The notes under the pieces are model-generated. The model was not told the DNA's origin and ran no database searches. It saw only the letters and a list, made by a program, of their open reading frames with translations. Made by a program: the position numbers and the translations under genes. Of a DNA stretch of 64,000 nucleotides, positions 44,834 to 53,352 are shown piece after piece; position 1 is the stretch's first letter, and each line of letters starts with the position of its first letter. The DNA is from Plastoroseomonas hellenica (GTDB lineage: Bacteria > Pseudomonadota > Alphaproteobacteria > Acetobacterales > Acetobacteraceae): positions 62,001-126,000 of the forward strand of contig NZ_JAAGBB010000014.1 in the NCBI RefSeq assembly GCF_018129085.1, in the 5' to 3' direction.

Positions 44834-44964
44834 TCAACGGCACGAGTACTTCACTCGTGCCGAGCGCCCGAATGGGCGCCGCCGGCAGTCCGGCGAAGCC
44901 AAGGGGCGCGGATGCGCCCCGCCCGGCGTTTGAGGGGGCCTTGATCGTGCTTACGATCAAGGCC
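44834..44964. repeat. Run of five hairpins including repeat R2, copy a
   Basis: In order: GGCACGAGT/ACTCGTGCC; GCGCCC-GAAT-GGGCGC; GCCGG-CAGT-CCGGC (44881-44894); GGGGCGC-GGAT-GCGCCCC (44903-44920); and GGCCTTGATCGT-GCTT-ACGATCAAGGCC (44937-44964, 12 bp). The third and fourth, with the following GCCCGGCGTTTGAGGG, are repeat R2 and recur at 56816-56870. It occupies the leader of the 2-hydroxyacid dehydrogenase gene after the Bug receptor stop. No gene is seen in it. Confidence 0.75.
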
Positions 44965-44983
44965 GCAAATATGAGGAATTGAG

Positions 44984-45952
44984 ATGCCGCACGTCGTCTG
45001 CATGCGACCGATCCACCCCGATGCCATCCAGGCGCTGCACGACGCGGGCTGCACCGTCGAGATCCCGGAGGACAGTGCCGCCGCGCGCGCGGCGGCGCTG
45101 CCGAAGGCCGAGGCGATCATCGTCCGCCTGACCCCGATCACGCGGGAGGTGATCGCCGCCGCGCCGAACCTCCGCCTCGTTGCCCGCCATGGCGTGGGCT
45201 ATGACGCGGTCGATGTGCCGGCGCTGACCGAGCGCGGCATCCCGCTGACCATCACGCCGGAAGCCAATGCCGTCAGCGTCGCCGAGCATGCGATGATGCT
45301 GATGCTCTCCGTCGCGCGCCGCGCCACCGGCTACGACGCGAACATGCGCAAGCCCATCTGGGGCGCGGTGCCGGAGCTGCCGACCTTCGACCTGGCGGGC
45401 CGCACCCTGCTGATCTTCGGCTTCGGGCGCATCGGCAGCCGCGTGGCGAAGCGCGCCGCCGCCTTCGACATGAAGATCCTGGTCAGCGACCCCAGGATGC
45501 CGCGCAACACCATCCGCGGCCTGGGCCATGAGCCGGTGACCGACATGGATGAGGCGCTCGCAGCCGCCGATGTGGTGACCCTGCACCTGCCGTCCAACGC
45601 CGAGACGCGGAACATGGTGGATGCGGCCTTCCTGGCGAAGATGAAGCCCGGCGCCATCCTGATCAACACCGCGCGCGGCACGCTGGTGGTGGAGGATGCG
45701 TTGGTGGCGGCGCTGAAATCCGGCCAGCTCGCGGCCGCAGGGCTCGACGTCTTCTACGAGGAGCCGGTGCAGACCCGGATCGGGCTGGCCGAGCTTCCGA
45801 ACGTCATCCTGACGCCCCATTCCGCCGCCGGCACGGCGGAGAGCATGCGGCGGATGGCGATGAGTTGCGCGGAAAGCGTGCTGCAATGCTTCGCCGGGCG
45901 GCTCGATCCCGATAGTGTCGTGAACCCCGAAACTCTGCCGCGGAGGAATTGA
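44984..45952 (+). CDS. D-isomer-specific 2-hydroxyacid dehydrogenase
   Basis: This is a 322-residue NAD-dependent oxidoreductase. The nucleotide fold is LLIFGFGRIGSRVAKRA (about 138-154). The catalytic arginine is in INTARGTLVVED, the Glu in LDVFYEEP, and the His in LTPHSAAGT. It resembles phosphoglycerate dehydrogenase without a regulatory domain. With the ComDE-like genes upstream it could oxidise sulfolactate or a similar acid; this is a guess. The ATG follows GAGGAATTGAG. Confidence 0.9.
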   Translation: MPHVVCMRPIHPDAIQALHDAGCTVEIPEDSAAARAAALPKAEAIIVRLTPITREVIAAAPNLRLVARHGVGYDAVDVPALTERGIPLTITPEANAVSVAEHAMMLMLSVARRATGYDANMRKPIWGAVPELPTFDLAGRTLLIFGFGRIGSRVAKRAAAFDMKILVSDPRMPRNTIRGLGHEPVTDMDEALAAADVVTLHLPSNAETRNMVDAAFLAKMKPGAILINTARGTLVVEDALVAALKSGQLAAAGLDVFYEEPVQTRIGLAELPNVILTPHSAAGTAESMRRMAMSCAESVLQCFAGRLDPDSVVNPETLPRRN

Positions 45953-45956
45953 AGCC

Positions 45957-47327
45957 ATGAACCCGCTTCTCGTCCTGGCCGAGCATGCGGCCACCTGGCA
46001 CGACGCCCCCCTGACCCCGGAGATCGAGCACCACGCCCGGCGCGCCCTGGTCGACTGGTTCGCCAATGTGCTCTCCGGCGCATCCCGCGCGCCCGCCACC
46101 TTGATGGCGGCGGCGCTCGAGGATGAGACGCGGGGCGGCGGCGGCGCGGTCTGCTACGTCACCGGCAAGCGCGTGCCGGTGCGGCATGCCGCGCTGATCA
46201 ACGGCACCGCCAGCCATACCGTCGAGTTCGACGACATCTACCGCTATGCGGTCTACCATCCTGGCTGCCCGACCATCGCGGCCGCACTCGCCATGGCGCA
46301 GTCGAAGCGCGTGGGCATGGCGAGCTTGCTGCGCGCCATCGCCGGCGGCTATGAGGTCGGCTGCCGCATCGGCGTCGCGGTGCAGCCGAGCCATTACCGG
46401 TTCTGGCACACCACCGGCACCATCGGAAATTTCGGCGCCGCCGCCGCCGTTTCCATCCTTCTCGGCTCCGACGCCGAGCGTATCGCGCATGCGATCGCGA
46501 CCGCCGCCACTATGGCGAGCGGGCTGCAGCAGGCCTTCCGCGGCGAGGGCATGAGCAAGCCGCTGCACCCGGGCCATGCCGCGGAAGCCGGCGCCATGGC
46601 GGCGATGGCGGCGGCGCATGGCATGACTGGCGCGCTGGACGTGCTGCACGGGCCGGCCGGCTTCGCGGCCGCGACCAGCGAGGACACCGGCAAATGGGAG
46701 AAGTCGCTGGCCAATATCGGCAAGCCTTTCGCCATCACCGACATGACCTTCAAGAACCATGGCTGCTGCGGGCATATCTTCGCCGCCCTCGATGCGGTGC
46801 GTGACCTGCAGCGGGAGAATGGGTTCAAGGCGGCCGAGGTCACCGGCGTCGCGGTCGGCGGCTACCGCGCCACCAAGGATGTCTGCGACCGCCCGAATGC
46901 GCGGACCGAGCAGGATTGCCGCTTCTCGACCCAATTCACGGTCGCGACCATGCTGCTGCATGGCGGCGTGCGGCTTTCGGCCTTCGAGCCGGAGCGCCTG
47001 GCCGATCCCGCGATCCGCGCGCTGATGCCGAAGGTCACGGTCGCGATCGACCCGGACTGCGAGGCAGCCTTCCCGAATGCGCGCAGCGCCAAGGTGACGA
47101 TCACGCTGGCCGACGGCCGCGTGCTGGCCCGCCACCAGCCGACCCGTAAGGGCGACCCCGATGCGCGTCTCTCCGATGACGATCTCTCCGACAAATTTAT
47201 GGAGCTGAGCGCGCCGGCGGTCGGCGAAGCGGCGGCGAAGGCGGTGCTGACCCAGCTCTGGCAGGGCGCCGATCTTCCAGGCGCGGTGCCACTGTTGAGC
47301 GCGCCTGTCCCGCGGGCGGCGGAGTAG
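45957..47327 (+). CDS. MmgE/PrpD family protein
   Basis: This is a 456-residue cytoplasmic protein of the 2-methylcitrate dehydratase/iminodisuccinate epimerase superfamily. GTASHTVEFDDIYRYAVYHPG (residues 82-102, with the conserved Asp and His) and FKNHGCCGHIFAALDAV are typical. It probably dehydrates or epimerises a tricarboxylate- or aspartate-like acid. It starts 4 bases after the dehydrogenase stop with a strong GGAGGAATT site, so the two belong to one unit. Confidence 0.9.
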   Translation: MNPLLVLAEHAATWHDAPLTPEIEHHARRALVDWFANVLSGASRAPATLMAAALEDETRGGGGAVCYVTGKRVPVRHAALINGTASHTVEFDDIYRYAVYHPGCPTIAAALAMAQSKRVGMASLLRAIAGGYEVGCRIGVAVQPSHYRFWHTTGTIGNFGAAAAVSILLGSDAERIAHAIATAATMASGLQQAFRGEGMSKPLHPGHAAEAGAMAAMAAAHGMTGALDVLHGPAGFAAATSEDTGKWEKSLANIGKPFAITDMTFKNHGCCGHIFAALDAVRDLQRENGFKAAEVTGVAVGGYRATKDVCDRPNARTEQDCRFSTQFTVATMLLHGGVRLSAFEPERLADPAIRALMPKVTVAIDPDCEAAFPNARSAKVTITLADGRVLARHQPTRKGDPDARLSDDDLSDKFMELSAPAVGEAAAKAVLTQLWQGADLPGAVPLLSAPVPRAAE

Positions 47328-47372
47328 CGGCGGCGGCTGCACGGAAAGCGGCTGAAAGGGCGATCCTCCGCG

Positions 47373-48326
47373 ATGTTCACCGCATCGCTCGAAGGATTGG
47401 CCTCGCTCGGCCGCCAGGGGCCACGCGCGCTGGCAGCACTCGTGCTGATCGGCATCGCCTTTCCCCCGCTCGGCCGCCTGGTGCGGCCTTGGTTGGCGGA
47501 AGCGGTCTTCCTCCTGCTGGTGCTCTCCTTCCTCCAGCTCGACGTGGCAAGGCTGCGTGCGCATCTTCGCAGGCCGGGCCTCATCCTGGCCGCAACGGCC
47601 TGGACCGCGCTTGGCGTGCCGCTGATCTTCCATGCCCTGGCCGGGCTGGCGGGGCTGCGGGAGAAGGATCCGGGCCTCTTCCTCGGGCTGATGCTCCAGG
47701 GCCTCGCCTCGCCCATGATGGCGGCTCCGAGCCTCGCCGCACTGATGGGGCTGGACGCCACGCTCGTCCTCATCACCCTCGTCACGGGAACGGTGCTACT
47801 CCCATTCGTCGCGCCGGTCCTGACGCAGTTGCTGCTCGGCGAGGCGCTGGCAGTCTCGCCCACGGCACTCGGGACGCGTCTCGGCGCCATCCTCACCGGA
47901 TCCGTGTTGCTCGCGCTGGTCCTTCGCCGCCTGATCGGCGTGGCGGCCATAGAGCGGCACCGGGATGCGGTGAACGGGGTCAATATCCTCGTACTGCTGG
48001 TCTTCGTCGCCGCCGTCATGGGGGACGTGGCCGTCATGGCCTGGGCCGACCCGATCGTCTTCGCTGGGATGACGGTGCTGGCCTTCGCCGTCTTCGCGGC
48101 GCTCCTGCTGGGAACGGCCTTGCTTTTCCGCTGGGCGGGCCGGATCGATGCCCTCTCCCTCGGGATTATGGCTTCGCAGCGGAACATGGGCCTGATGGTC
48201 GCGGCGGTGGGCGGCGCGCTTCCCAGCACGACCTGGCTCTATTTCTCGCTCTGCCAGTTTCCGATCTATCTGTCGCCGCTGTTGCTGCGGCCCCTGATCA
48301 AGGCCAGGCGCCTACCGGAACGGTAG
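47373..48326 (+). CDS. Bile acid:sodium symporter-like (BASS/ACR3-type) membrane carrier
   Basis: This is a 317-residue integral membrane protein with about nine to ten hydrophobic segments. AEAVFLLLVLSFLQLDVARL, LMLQGLASPMMAAPSLAAL and IMASQRNMGLMVAAVGG resemble the two core motifs of the BASS superfamily of organic-anion symporters. The substrate is unknown; its position after the dehydrogenase and MmgE/PrpD genes suggests an organic acid. Its stop codon merges with repeat R3 copy C. Confidence 0.75.
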   Translation: MFTASLEGLASLGRQGPRALAALVLIGIAFPPLGRLVRPWLAEAVFLLLVLSFLQLDVARLRAHLRRPGLILAATAWTALGVPLIFHALAGLAGLREKDPGLFLGLMLQGLASPMMAAPSLAALMGLDATLVLITLVTGTVLLPFVAPVLTQLLLGEALAVSPTALGTRLGAILTGSVLLALVLRRLIGVAAIERHRDAVNGVNILVLLVFVAAVMGDVAVMAWADPIVFAGMTVLAFAVFAALLLGTALLFRWAGRIDALSLGIMASQRNMGLMVAAVGGALPSTTWLYFSLCQFPIYLSPLLLRPLIKARRLPER

Positions 48327-48397
48327 AGCAGATCGCCGGAGGGCGGCATCGCCCGGAGGCGTGAATCTGCTCGGCAAAACACAATGCTCCAAAGCCA
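48324..48397 (-). repeat. Dispersed repeat R3, copy C (inverted)
   Basis: On the minus strand this reads nearly the same as copy A: GAGCAGATTCACG at one end and CTCCGGCGATCTGCTC at the other, with inner stem GGGCG-ATGC-CGCCC. Plus-strand stem positions are 48326-48333 and 48365-48372 (outer), 48341-48345 and 48350-48354 (inner). It separates the convergent BASS and MFS genes and may act as their terminator. Confidence 0.75.
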
Positions 48398-48403
48398 CAG
48401 GCT

Positions 48404-49855
48404 TCACTGCGAGATCCGCTCCAGCGGCAGGTCGCGCGTGCGCGGTCCCATCAGGGCGATCGCCAGTGCGACGATCAGCATGCTGCCGGCGATGAGGGTG
48501 AACACGCCCGTGGTGCCGAAACGGCCGAGGAAGAAAGCGATCACGAAGGCGGTGAACACCGCCGAGAGCCGGCTCCAGGAATAGACGAAGCCGACCGCCA
48601 TGGCGCGGATGCGGGTCGGGTAGAGTTCCGGCTGATAGGCATGGAAGGCGTAGGAGAGCAGGTTGCTGGCGAGTGTCAGCAGCACGCCGAAGATGATCAG
48701 CGGCACCCCGCCGCGCGCGCCAGCGAAGCACAGGCCGAAGATCGCGATTCCGGCCGCCGCGGCGACGATCTGCCATTTCCGCTCCGCCCTGTCGGCCAGC
48801 AGATAGCCGAGCGCCGGGCCGAAGGGCGAGGCGATCGCGATGATGAAGGTGTATTCCAGGCTGCGGGTGACATCGACGCCCTGGCTGATCAGCAGGGTCG
48901 GCACCCAATTGGCGAAGCCATAGAAGCCGACCGTCTGGAAGATGTTGAAGATCACCAGCATGATCGTGCGGTTGCGGTAGACGCCGCTGAACATCTCCAG
49001 GAAGCGGCCGCGCCCCGGAGGCGGTGCCGGATGCGGCAGCGGCGGCGGCAGGGCCTTGCCGTATTCCGCCTGCACGCGACGCTCCAGCGCGGCGGTGATG
49101 CGTTCCGCTTCCTCGAGCCGGCCATGGGCCGCGAGCCAGCGCGGGCTTTCCGGCACGGCGCGCCGGAGCCACCATACGAACAGGGCGGAGACGGCGCCGA
49201 TCAGCACCAGCCAGCGCCAGCCGGGGAGGCCGAGAGGATCGAGCGGCACCAGCGCATAGGCGAGGAAGGCGATCACCGGCACTGCCGAGAATTGGATGGC
49301 CTGGTTCACCGCGAAGGCGCGGCCACGCAGCTCGATGGGCGCCAGTTCCGAGATATAGGTGTCGATCGTCACCAGTTCCACGCCGATTCCGACGCCGGCG
49401 AGGAAGCGCCACAGGTTCAGCCCGAAGGCGGTGGTCTGGAAGGCCATGGCGACGCTGCAGATGGTGTAGGCCAGCAGCGAAAAGGTGAAGATCGCGCGGC
49501 GGCCGAAGCGGTCCGCGACGAAGCCGAACACCATCGTGCCAATGAAGAGACCGGCGAAGAGCGCGGCGATGAAGCTGGCGATGCCCGAGGTGCCGAACAG
49601 GCCCGGCGTGGTTGGCGTCAATATGCCTTCGCGGAACAGGCCGGGCGCCACATAGCCGGTGAAGAAGAGATCATAGAATTCGAAGAAGCCGCCGAGCGAG
49701 AGGCAGATGATCAGGAACCACACGTGGCGCGTCGCCGGCAGGCGATCGAGCCGCGCGCCGATCTCCGACGCTGTGGGGAGGTGGCGTGGCCGGGCCACGC
49801 GAGCGGCTTCCGCGGCGATTGCCGCCACACCGATCAAGGAGCCCTGCGAGCCCAT
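48404..49855 (-). CDS. MFS transporter (sugar/organic acid porter type)
   Basis: This is a 483-residue permease with twelve hydrophobic segments. The MFS signature FGFVADRFGRRAIFTFSLLA follows helix 2, and PESPRWLAAHGRLEEAERI after helix 6 plus PELYPTRIRAMAVGFVYSWS mark the sugar-porter/SHS-like group. The substrate is unknown. I chose the ATG at 49855 because GGGGGAA lies just upstream; starts at 49876 or 49882 are possible. Confidence 0.9.
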   Translation of the reverse strand: MGSQGSLIGVAAIAAEAARVARPRHLPTASEIGARLDRLPATRHVWFLIICLSLGGFFEFYDLFFTGYVAPGLFREGILTPTTPGLFGTSGIASFIAALFAGLFIGTMVFGFVADRFGRRAIFTFSLLAYTICSVAMAFQTTAFGLNLWRFLAGVGIGVELVTIDTYISELAPIELRGRAFAVNQAIQFSAVPVIAFLAYALVPLDPLGLPGWRWLVLIGAVSALFVWWLRRAVPESPRWLAAHGRLEEAERITAALERRVQAEYGKALPPPLPHPAPPPGRGRFLEMFSGVYRNRTIMLVIFNIFQTVGFYGFANWVPTLLISQGVDVTRSLEYTFIIAIASPFGPALGYLLADRAERKWQIVAAAAGIAIFGLCFAGARGGVPLIIFGVLLTLASNLLSYAFHAYQPELYPTRIRAMAVGFVYSWSRLSAVFTAFVIAFFLGRFGTTGVFTLIAGSMLIVALAIALMGPRTRDLPLERISQ

Positions 49856-49910
49856 CGCTTCCCCCGATTTCGCCATTTGCATCGGGATGTCATTTAGGCC
49901 GTGGCGGCAG

Positions 49911-49926
49911 GCCCGCCATGGCGGGC
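49911..49926. promoter_or_regulatory. 16-bp perfect palindrome upstream of the MFS gene
   Basis: GCCCGCCATGGCGGGC reads the same on both strands. It lies 56 bases upstream of the MFS start and 41 bases after the Bug receptor stop (both on the minus strand). It may be an operator or a cruciform-forming site. Confidence 0.35.
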
Positions 49927-49966
49927 AGGGTATATTGAGCAAACTTCATGAACGGGGCGCAGCGAG

Positions 49967-50941
49967 CTACCCCGCGCGTGCCCCGGTCTCGCGCAGGATC
50001 GGCAGCCATTTCGCCGCCTCCGCCCGCACATGACGCGATGCGGCCGCGGCGTCGCCCACCAGGACATCGACGCCCCCATCCTCGAAGCGGCGCTGCACGC
50101 CGGCATCGGCCTGGGCTTCCGCGACCGCCGCGGCCAATCCATCGATGATCGCTGCCGGCGTGCCGCGCGGCGCGAAGAGCGCCTGGAAGGAGGAAGCGGC
50201 GTAACCGGCGACGCCCGCTTCCTGCAAGGTCGGCAGCTCGGGCAGCAGGCGGGACCGGCGCGGCGTGGTGACGGCGAGTGCCCGGGTCCGGCCGTCGCGG
50301 GCCAGCGGCGCCAGCAGGGTCTGGCTGTCGATCATGAAGTCGACGCGGCCGGCGATCAGGTCCGTCACCGCTGCCGGCGTGCCGCGATAAGGCACCACGG
50401 TGAACTGCACGCCCGCCAGCTTCTTCAGGAGCTCACCGGCGAGGTGCGACGCCGCGCCGATGCCGGTCGTCGCGAAGGTCGCCTCGCCATTGCGGCCGCG
50501 CAGCCAGGCCAATAGCTCCGGCACGCTCCGCGCCGGCAGGTTCGGATGCACGCAGAGCAGGAAGCTCTGGTCGCCGAGCAGTGCGGCAGGCGTCAGGTCG
50601 GTAAGCGCATCGAAGCCTGCTTCCGGATAGAGCGCCGGGATCACCGTATGCGCGGCGCCGCTGACCAGCAGCGTGTAGCCGTCGGGCGTCGCGCGGGCGA
50701 CATTGCGGGCGCCGATGCTCGATCCCGCGCCCGGCACGTTCTCGATCACGAAAGGCTGGCCGAAGCGGCGCGACAGCGGCTCCGCCACGATGCGCGCGAC
50801 GACGTCGATGATGCCGCCCGCCGCGAAGGGCACCACGATCTTCACCGGCCGCTGCGGCCAGCTGGCCGGCCCGGGCCCCTGGGCCCGTGCCAAGGCGGGC
50901 ATCGCGACAGCAAGCAATGGCAACTGGCGGCGGCGGATCAT
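49967..50941 (-). CDS. Bug-family solute receptor (second copy)
   Basis: This is a 324-residue periplasmic receptor with a short signal (MIRRRQLPLLAVAMPALARA). It carries WPQRPVKIVVPFAAGGIIDV, PFVIENVPGAGSSIGARNVA and VPYRGTPAAVTDLIAGRVDF. The ATG follows GGAGG. It has no membrane partners nearby. The MFS gene 111 bases downstream could share its transcript. Confidence 0.93.
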   Translation of the reverse strand: MIRRRQLPLLAVAMPALARAQGPGPASWPQRPVKIVVPFAAGGIIDVVARIVAEPLSRRFGQPFVIENVPGAGSSIGARNVARATPDGYTLLVSGAAHTVIPALYPEAGFDALTDLTPAALLGDQSFLLCVHPNLPARSVPELLAWLRGRNGEATFATTGIGAASHLAGELLKKLAGVQFTVVPYRGTPAAVTDLIAGRVDFMIDSQTLLAPLARDGRTRALAVTTPRRSRLLPELPTLQEAGVAGYAASSFQALFAPRGTPAAIIDGLAAAVAEAQADAGVQRRFEDGGVDVLVGDAAAASRHVRAEAAKWLPILRETGARAG

Positions 50942-51044
50942 GGTGACCTCCGGCAAGGTTACGGCGAGTGTCGGCCTGGACAGGGAGAGGCGGCAAGCGG
51001 GAGTATCGCGGCCTTCGGCGCCCCGCAGCCCCAGGATCCTGATC

Positions 51045-52727
51045 ATGCGCCTGCTTTTCATGCTGCTGCTGCTTGCCGCATCAGCGAACGCCGCGGAGCC
51101 GCCACTCCCCGCCATCAGGCAGATCGTGGTCTCCGCGCACCCCCTCGCCTCCGAAGCCGGGCTCGCCATGCTGCGACAGGGCGGCAGCGCCGCGGATGCC
51201 GCAGTCGCGGTGCAAGCGGTGCTGAGCGTGGTGGAGCCGCAGGCGAGCGGGCTCGGCGGCGGCGCGCTCGCGCTCTACTGGGACGCGGCGACGCGGCAGC
51301 TCACGCATCTGGATGGCATCGCCAGCGCACCTGCGAGCCTGCCGGTCGCACGCCTGATGGAAGGGACGGCGGGGCCCGCGACGGTCGCCCGCAGCGGTCG
51401 CGCCGTCGCGGTGCCGGGCGCCGTCACCATACTCGGCGCGCTGCATGCGGCGGAGGGGAAGCTGCCCTGGGCGCGGCTGCTGGAACCCGCGATCCGCGCC
51501 GCGAGCGACGGGTTCCCAGTGCCGCCCTATCTGCATCAGGCGGTGCGGGCGCGCAGCACGGAGCTCGCCCGGGTCCCGGCGCTCCGCGCCATGCTCTTCG
51601 ACGCCGAGGGCCATCTGCTTCCGGTCGGCACCCTGATCCGCAACCCCGCGCAGGCGGAGGCGCTCCGCCACTTGGCAGAGGCGGGCCCGCAGGCTCTGCA
51701 ACGCGGCCCGATCGCGGATGCGATCCTGGCTGCGATTGCCGCACATCCGGTCCCCGGCTGGATCACCGCCACCGATCTCGCAGGCTATGCGCCGCGCCGG
51801 CGCGAGCCGGTCTGCGTGGAGATCTTCGCGCGCCGCATCTGCAGCGCGGCACCCCCAGCTTCGGGCGGCATCAGCGTGCTGCAGCAGGTCATGATGCTGG
51901 AGGCGGCCGGCATCGCCCGCCGGGCGCCGGAGAGTGTGGACGCTGCGCATCTGCTGCTGGAGGCGAGCCGGCTCGCCGGCGCCGACCGGCGCCGCTGGAT
52001 TGGCGACCCGGACCAGGTCAGCGTGCCGACGGACGGCCTGATCGACCGCGCCTATCTGGCCGATCGCGCCGCCCGCATCGATCCCACCCGCGCCATGGCT
52101 GAGACGCCCGCCGGGGAGCCACCCCGGCGCCACGGTGCCCTGCCGCCCGAGAGCGTGCCGATCGCCGAAGCCGCGACATCCCACATCGCGATCCGTGATG
52201 CGGCGGGGAATGCGCTGGCGATGACCACCACGAACAACCTGAATTTCGGCGCCGAGATCCTGGCCACCGGCTTCGTGCTGAACAACGGCATGACGAATTT
52301 CGCGACCAATCCCGGCACCGCTGAGGCCCCCGCGCAGAACCGAATGCAGCCCGGCAAACGGCCCGCGACCACCATGGCGCCGACCATCGTCTTCGGTGCC
52401 GATGGCACGCCGGAGATCATCCTCGGCGCCGGCGGCGGCGCCCGCATCATCGATGCCGTCGCGACCGCACTGGTCGAGATGTTGGCCTGGAACCGCAGCG
52501 CCGCCACCGCGGCGGCGCGGCCTCGCATCGGCGCCCAGGTCAACCCGAGCGCCGCCGAGGTCGAGGCCGGCACCGGCGCGGAGGCCTTGCTGCCGGCGCT
52601 GCGCGCGCTGGGACACACAGTGCAGGCAGCGACCATGAACACCGGCCTGCAGATCATTCAGCGCGACGGCGATGCCTGGATCGGTGTTGCGGACCCGCAC
52701 CGCGACGGTGCGGCACGGGGGGATTGA
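51045..52727 (+). CDS. ggt: Gamma-glutamyltransferase
   Basis: This is a 560-residue periplasmic enzyme with a Sec signal (MRLLFMLLLLAASANA). It moves or hydrolyses the gamma-glutamyl group of glutathione and related peptides. Self-cleavage would occur before the threonine in EAATSHIAIRDAAGN, giving large and small subunits of about 370 and 170 residues. QGGSAADAAVAVQAVLSVVE and LNNGMTNFATNPG are family motifs. The ATG at 51045 is the first codon of the signal peptide. It is divergent from a Bug receptor. Confidence 0.93.
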   Translation: MRLLFMLLLLAASANAAEPPLPAIRQIVVSAHPLASEAGLAMLRQGGSAADAAVAVQAVLSVVEPQASGLGGGALALYWDAATRQLTHLDGIASAPASLPVARLMEGTAGPATVARSGRAVAVPGAVTILGALHAAEGKLPWARLLEPAIRAASDGFPVPPYLHQAVRARSTELARVPALRAMLFDAEGHLLPVGTLIRNPAQAEALRHLAEAGPQALQRGPIADAILAAIAAHPVPGWITATDLAGYAPRRREPVCVEIFARRICSAAPPASGGISVLQQVMMLEAAGIARRAPESVDAAHLLLEASRLAGADRRRWIGDPDQVSVPTDGLIDRAYLADRAARIDPTRAMAETPAGEPPRRHGALPPESVPIAEAATSHIAIRDAAGNALAMTTTNNLNFGAEILATGFVLNNGMTNFATNPGTAEAPAQNRMQPGKRPATTMAPTIVFGADGTPEIILGAGGGARIIDAVATALVEMLAWNRSAATAAARPRIGAQVNPSAAEVEAGTGAEALLPALRALGHTVQAATMNTGLQIIQRDGDAWIGVADPHRDGAARGD

Positions 52728-52740
52728 TCGGCTGACGGCG

Positions 52741-53271
52741 TCAGGCGTGTAGCCGGTCGATATGCCGGCCGACGAAGTCGTTTACGCCGATGCGCAAGGG
52801 TCGGACGCGGCCATTCTGATAATAGCGCTTGGAGTAGATCAGCCGCCTGCCCCGCACCACATTGCGCGCGGCATCGAGGACGAAGCGGTTGACCGCCGCC
52901 GTGTCCGCCGCCCAGGCGTTGAAGACGACGCAGTCACCGTCCGCAGCATCATCATGGCCGATGCCACGGCGGCCCAGCAGCCAGGCTTCGGCGCGGTCTT
53001 CGCTGGTCAGGGCCCATCCCAGGAAGCCGACGACGCGATTCTCTCCATTGACCACGAAGTAGTAGTGCCCGCGATTGATCTGCCCGACCAGGATACGGCC
53101 CCAGCCGCCCATCGGGAGTTGCGCGAAAGGGGCCTTGGTCATCAGGTGGCCGACAGCGAGGCCGAGGGCCGTCACCGGATTGCCTGGCCGAAACAGCCGC
53201 AGCGATGCGCCGGGCGCCGGGTGATCGACCGGCCGGCGATCGGAAATCGCCGTTGCCGCATGCATGATCAT
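52741..53271 (-). CDS. HlyC-like toxin-activating lysine acyltransferase, atypical active site
   Basis: This 176-residue protein aligns end to end with the RTX acyltransferase HlyC: an LG start, LMTKAPFAQLPMGGW at the SPLHRNWP position, ILVGQINRGHYYFVV, VVGFLGWALTSEDRAEAWL and GDCVVFNAWAAD. HlyC-type enzymes use acyl-ACP to modify lysines of RTX toxins. The catalytic His (SPLH) reads APFA, and the Asp of FIDW reads FNAW, so both residues are changed. It lies downstream of an RTX protein gene on the same strand, which supports the assignment. The biochemical role is uncertain. Confidence 0.7.
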   Translation of the reverse strand: MIMHAATAISDRRPVDHPAPGASLRLFRPGNPVTALGLAVGHLMTKAPFAQLPMGGWGRILVGQINRGHYYFVVNGENRVVGFLGWALTSEDRAEAWLLGRRGIGHDDAADGDCVVFNAWAADTAAVNRFVLDAARNVVRGRRLIYSKRYYQNGRVRPLRIGVNDFVGRHIDRLHA

Positions 53272-53293
53272 GGAGCTCTGTCCTCCTGCTGCG

Positions 53294-53323
53294 ACCCGGC
53301 CGCCAGCCTGCTGGCGGCCGGGT
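53294..53323. promoter_or_regulatory. 13-bp intercistronic hairpin between the RTX and acyltransferase genes
   Basis: ACCCGGCCGCCAG (53294-53306) pairs with CTGGCGGCCGGGT (53311-53323) around CCTG. It lies in the 81-base gap between the RTX stop and the acyltransferase start. No T tract follows on the minus strand, so it may attenuate rather than end transcription. Confidence 0.5.
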
Positions 53324-53352
53324 GGTTCCTCGTGATTGGCGAAGCAGTCCGA

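Noticed and set aside
44834-44964. Possible tRNA or riboswitch in the hairpin run
   Set aside because: The stems are separate perfect palindromes without a cloverleaf, anticodon arm or TpsiC loop, and I recognise no riboswitch core.
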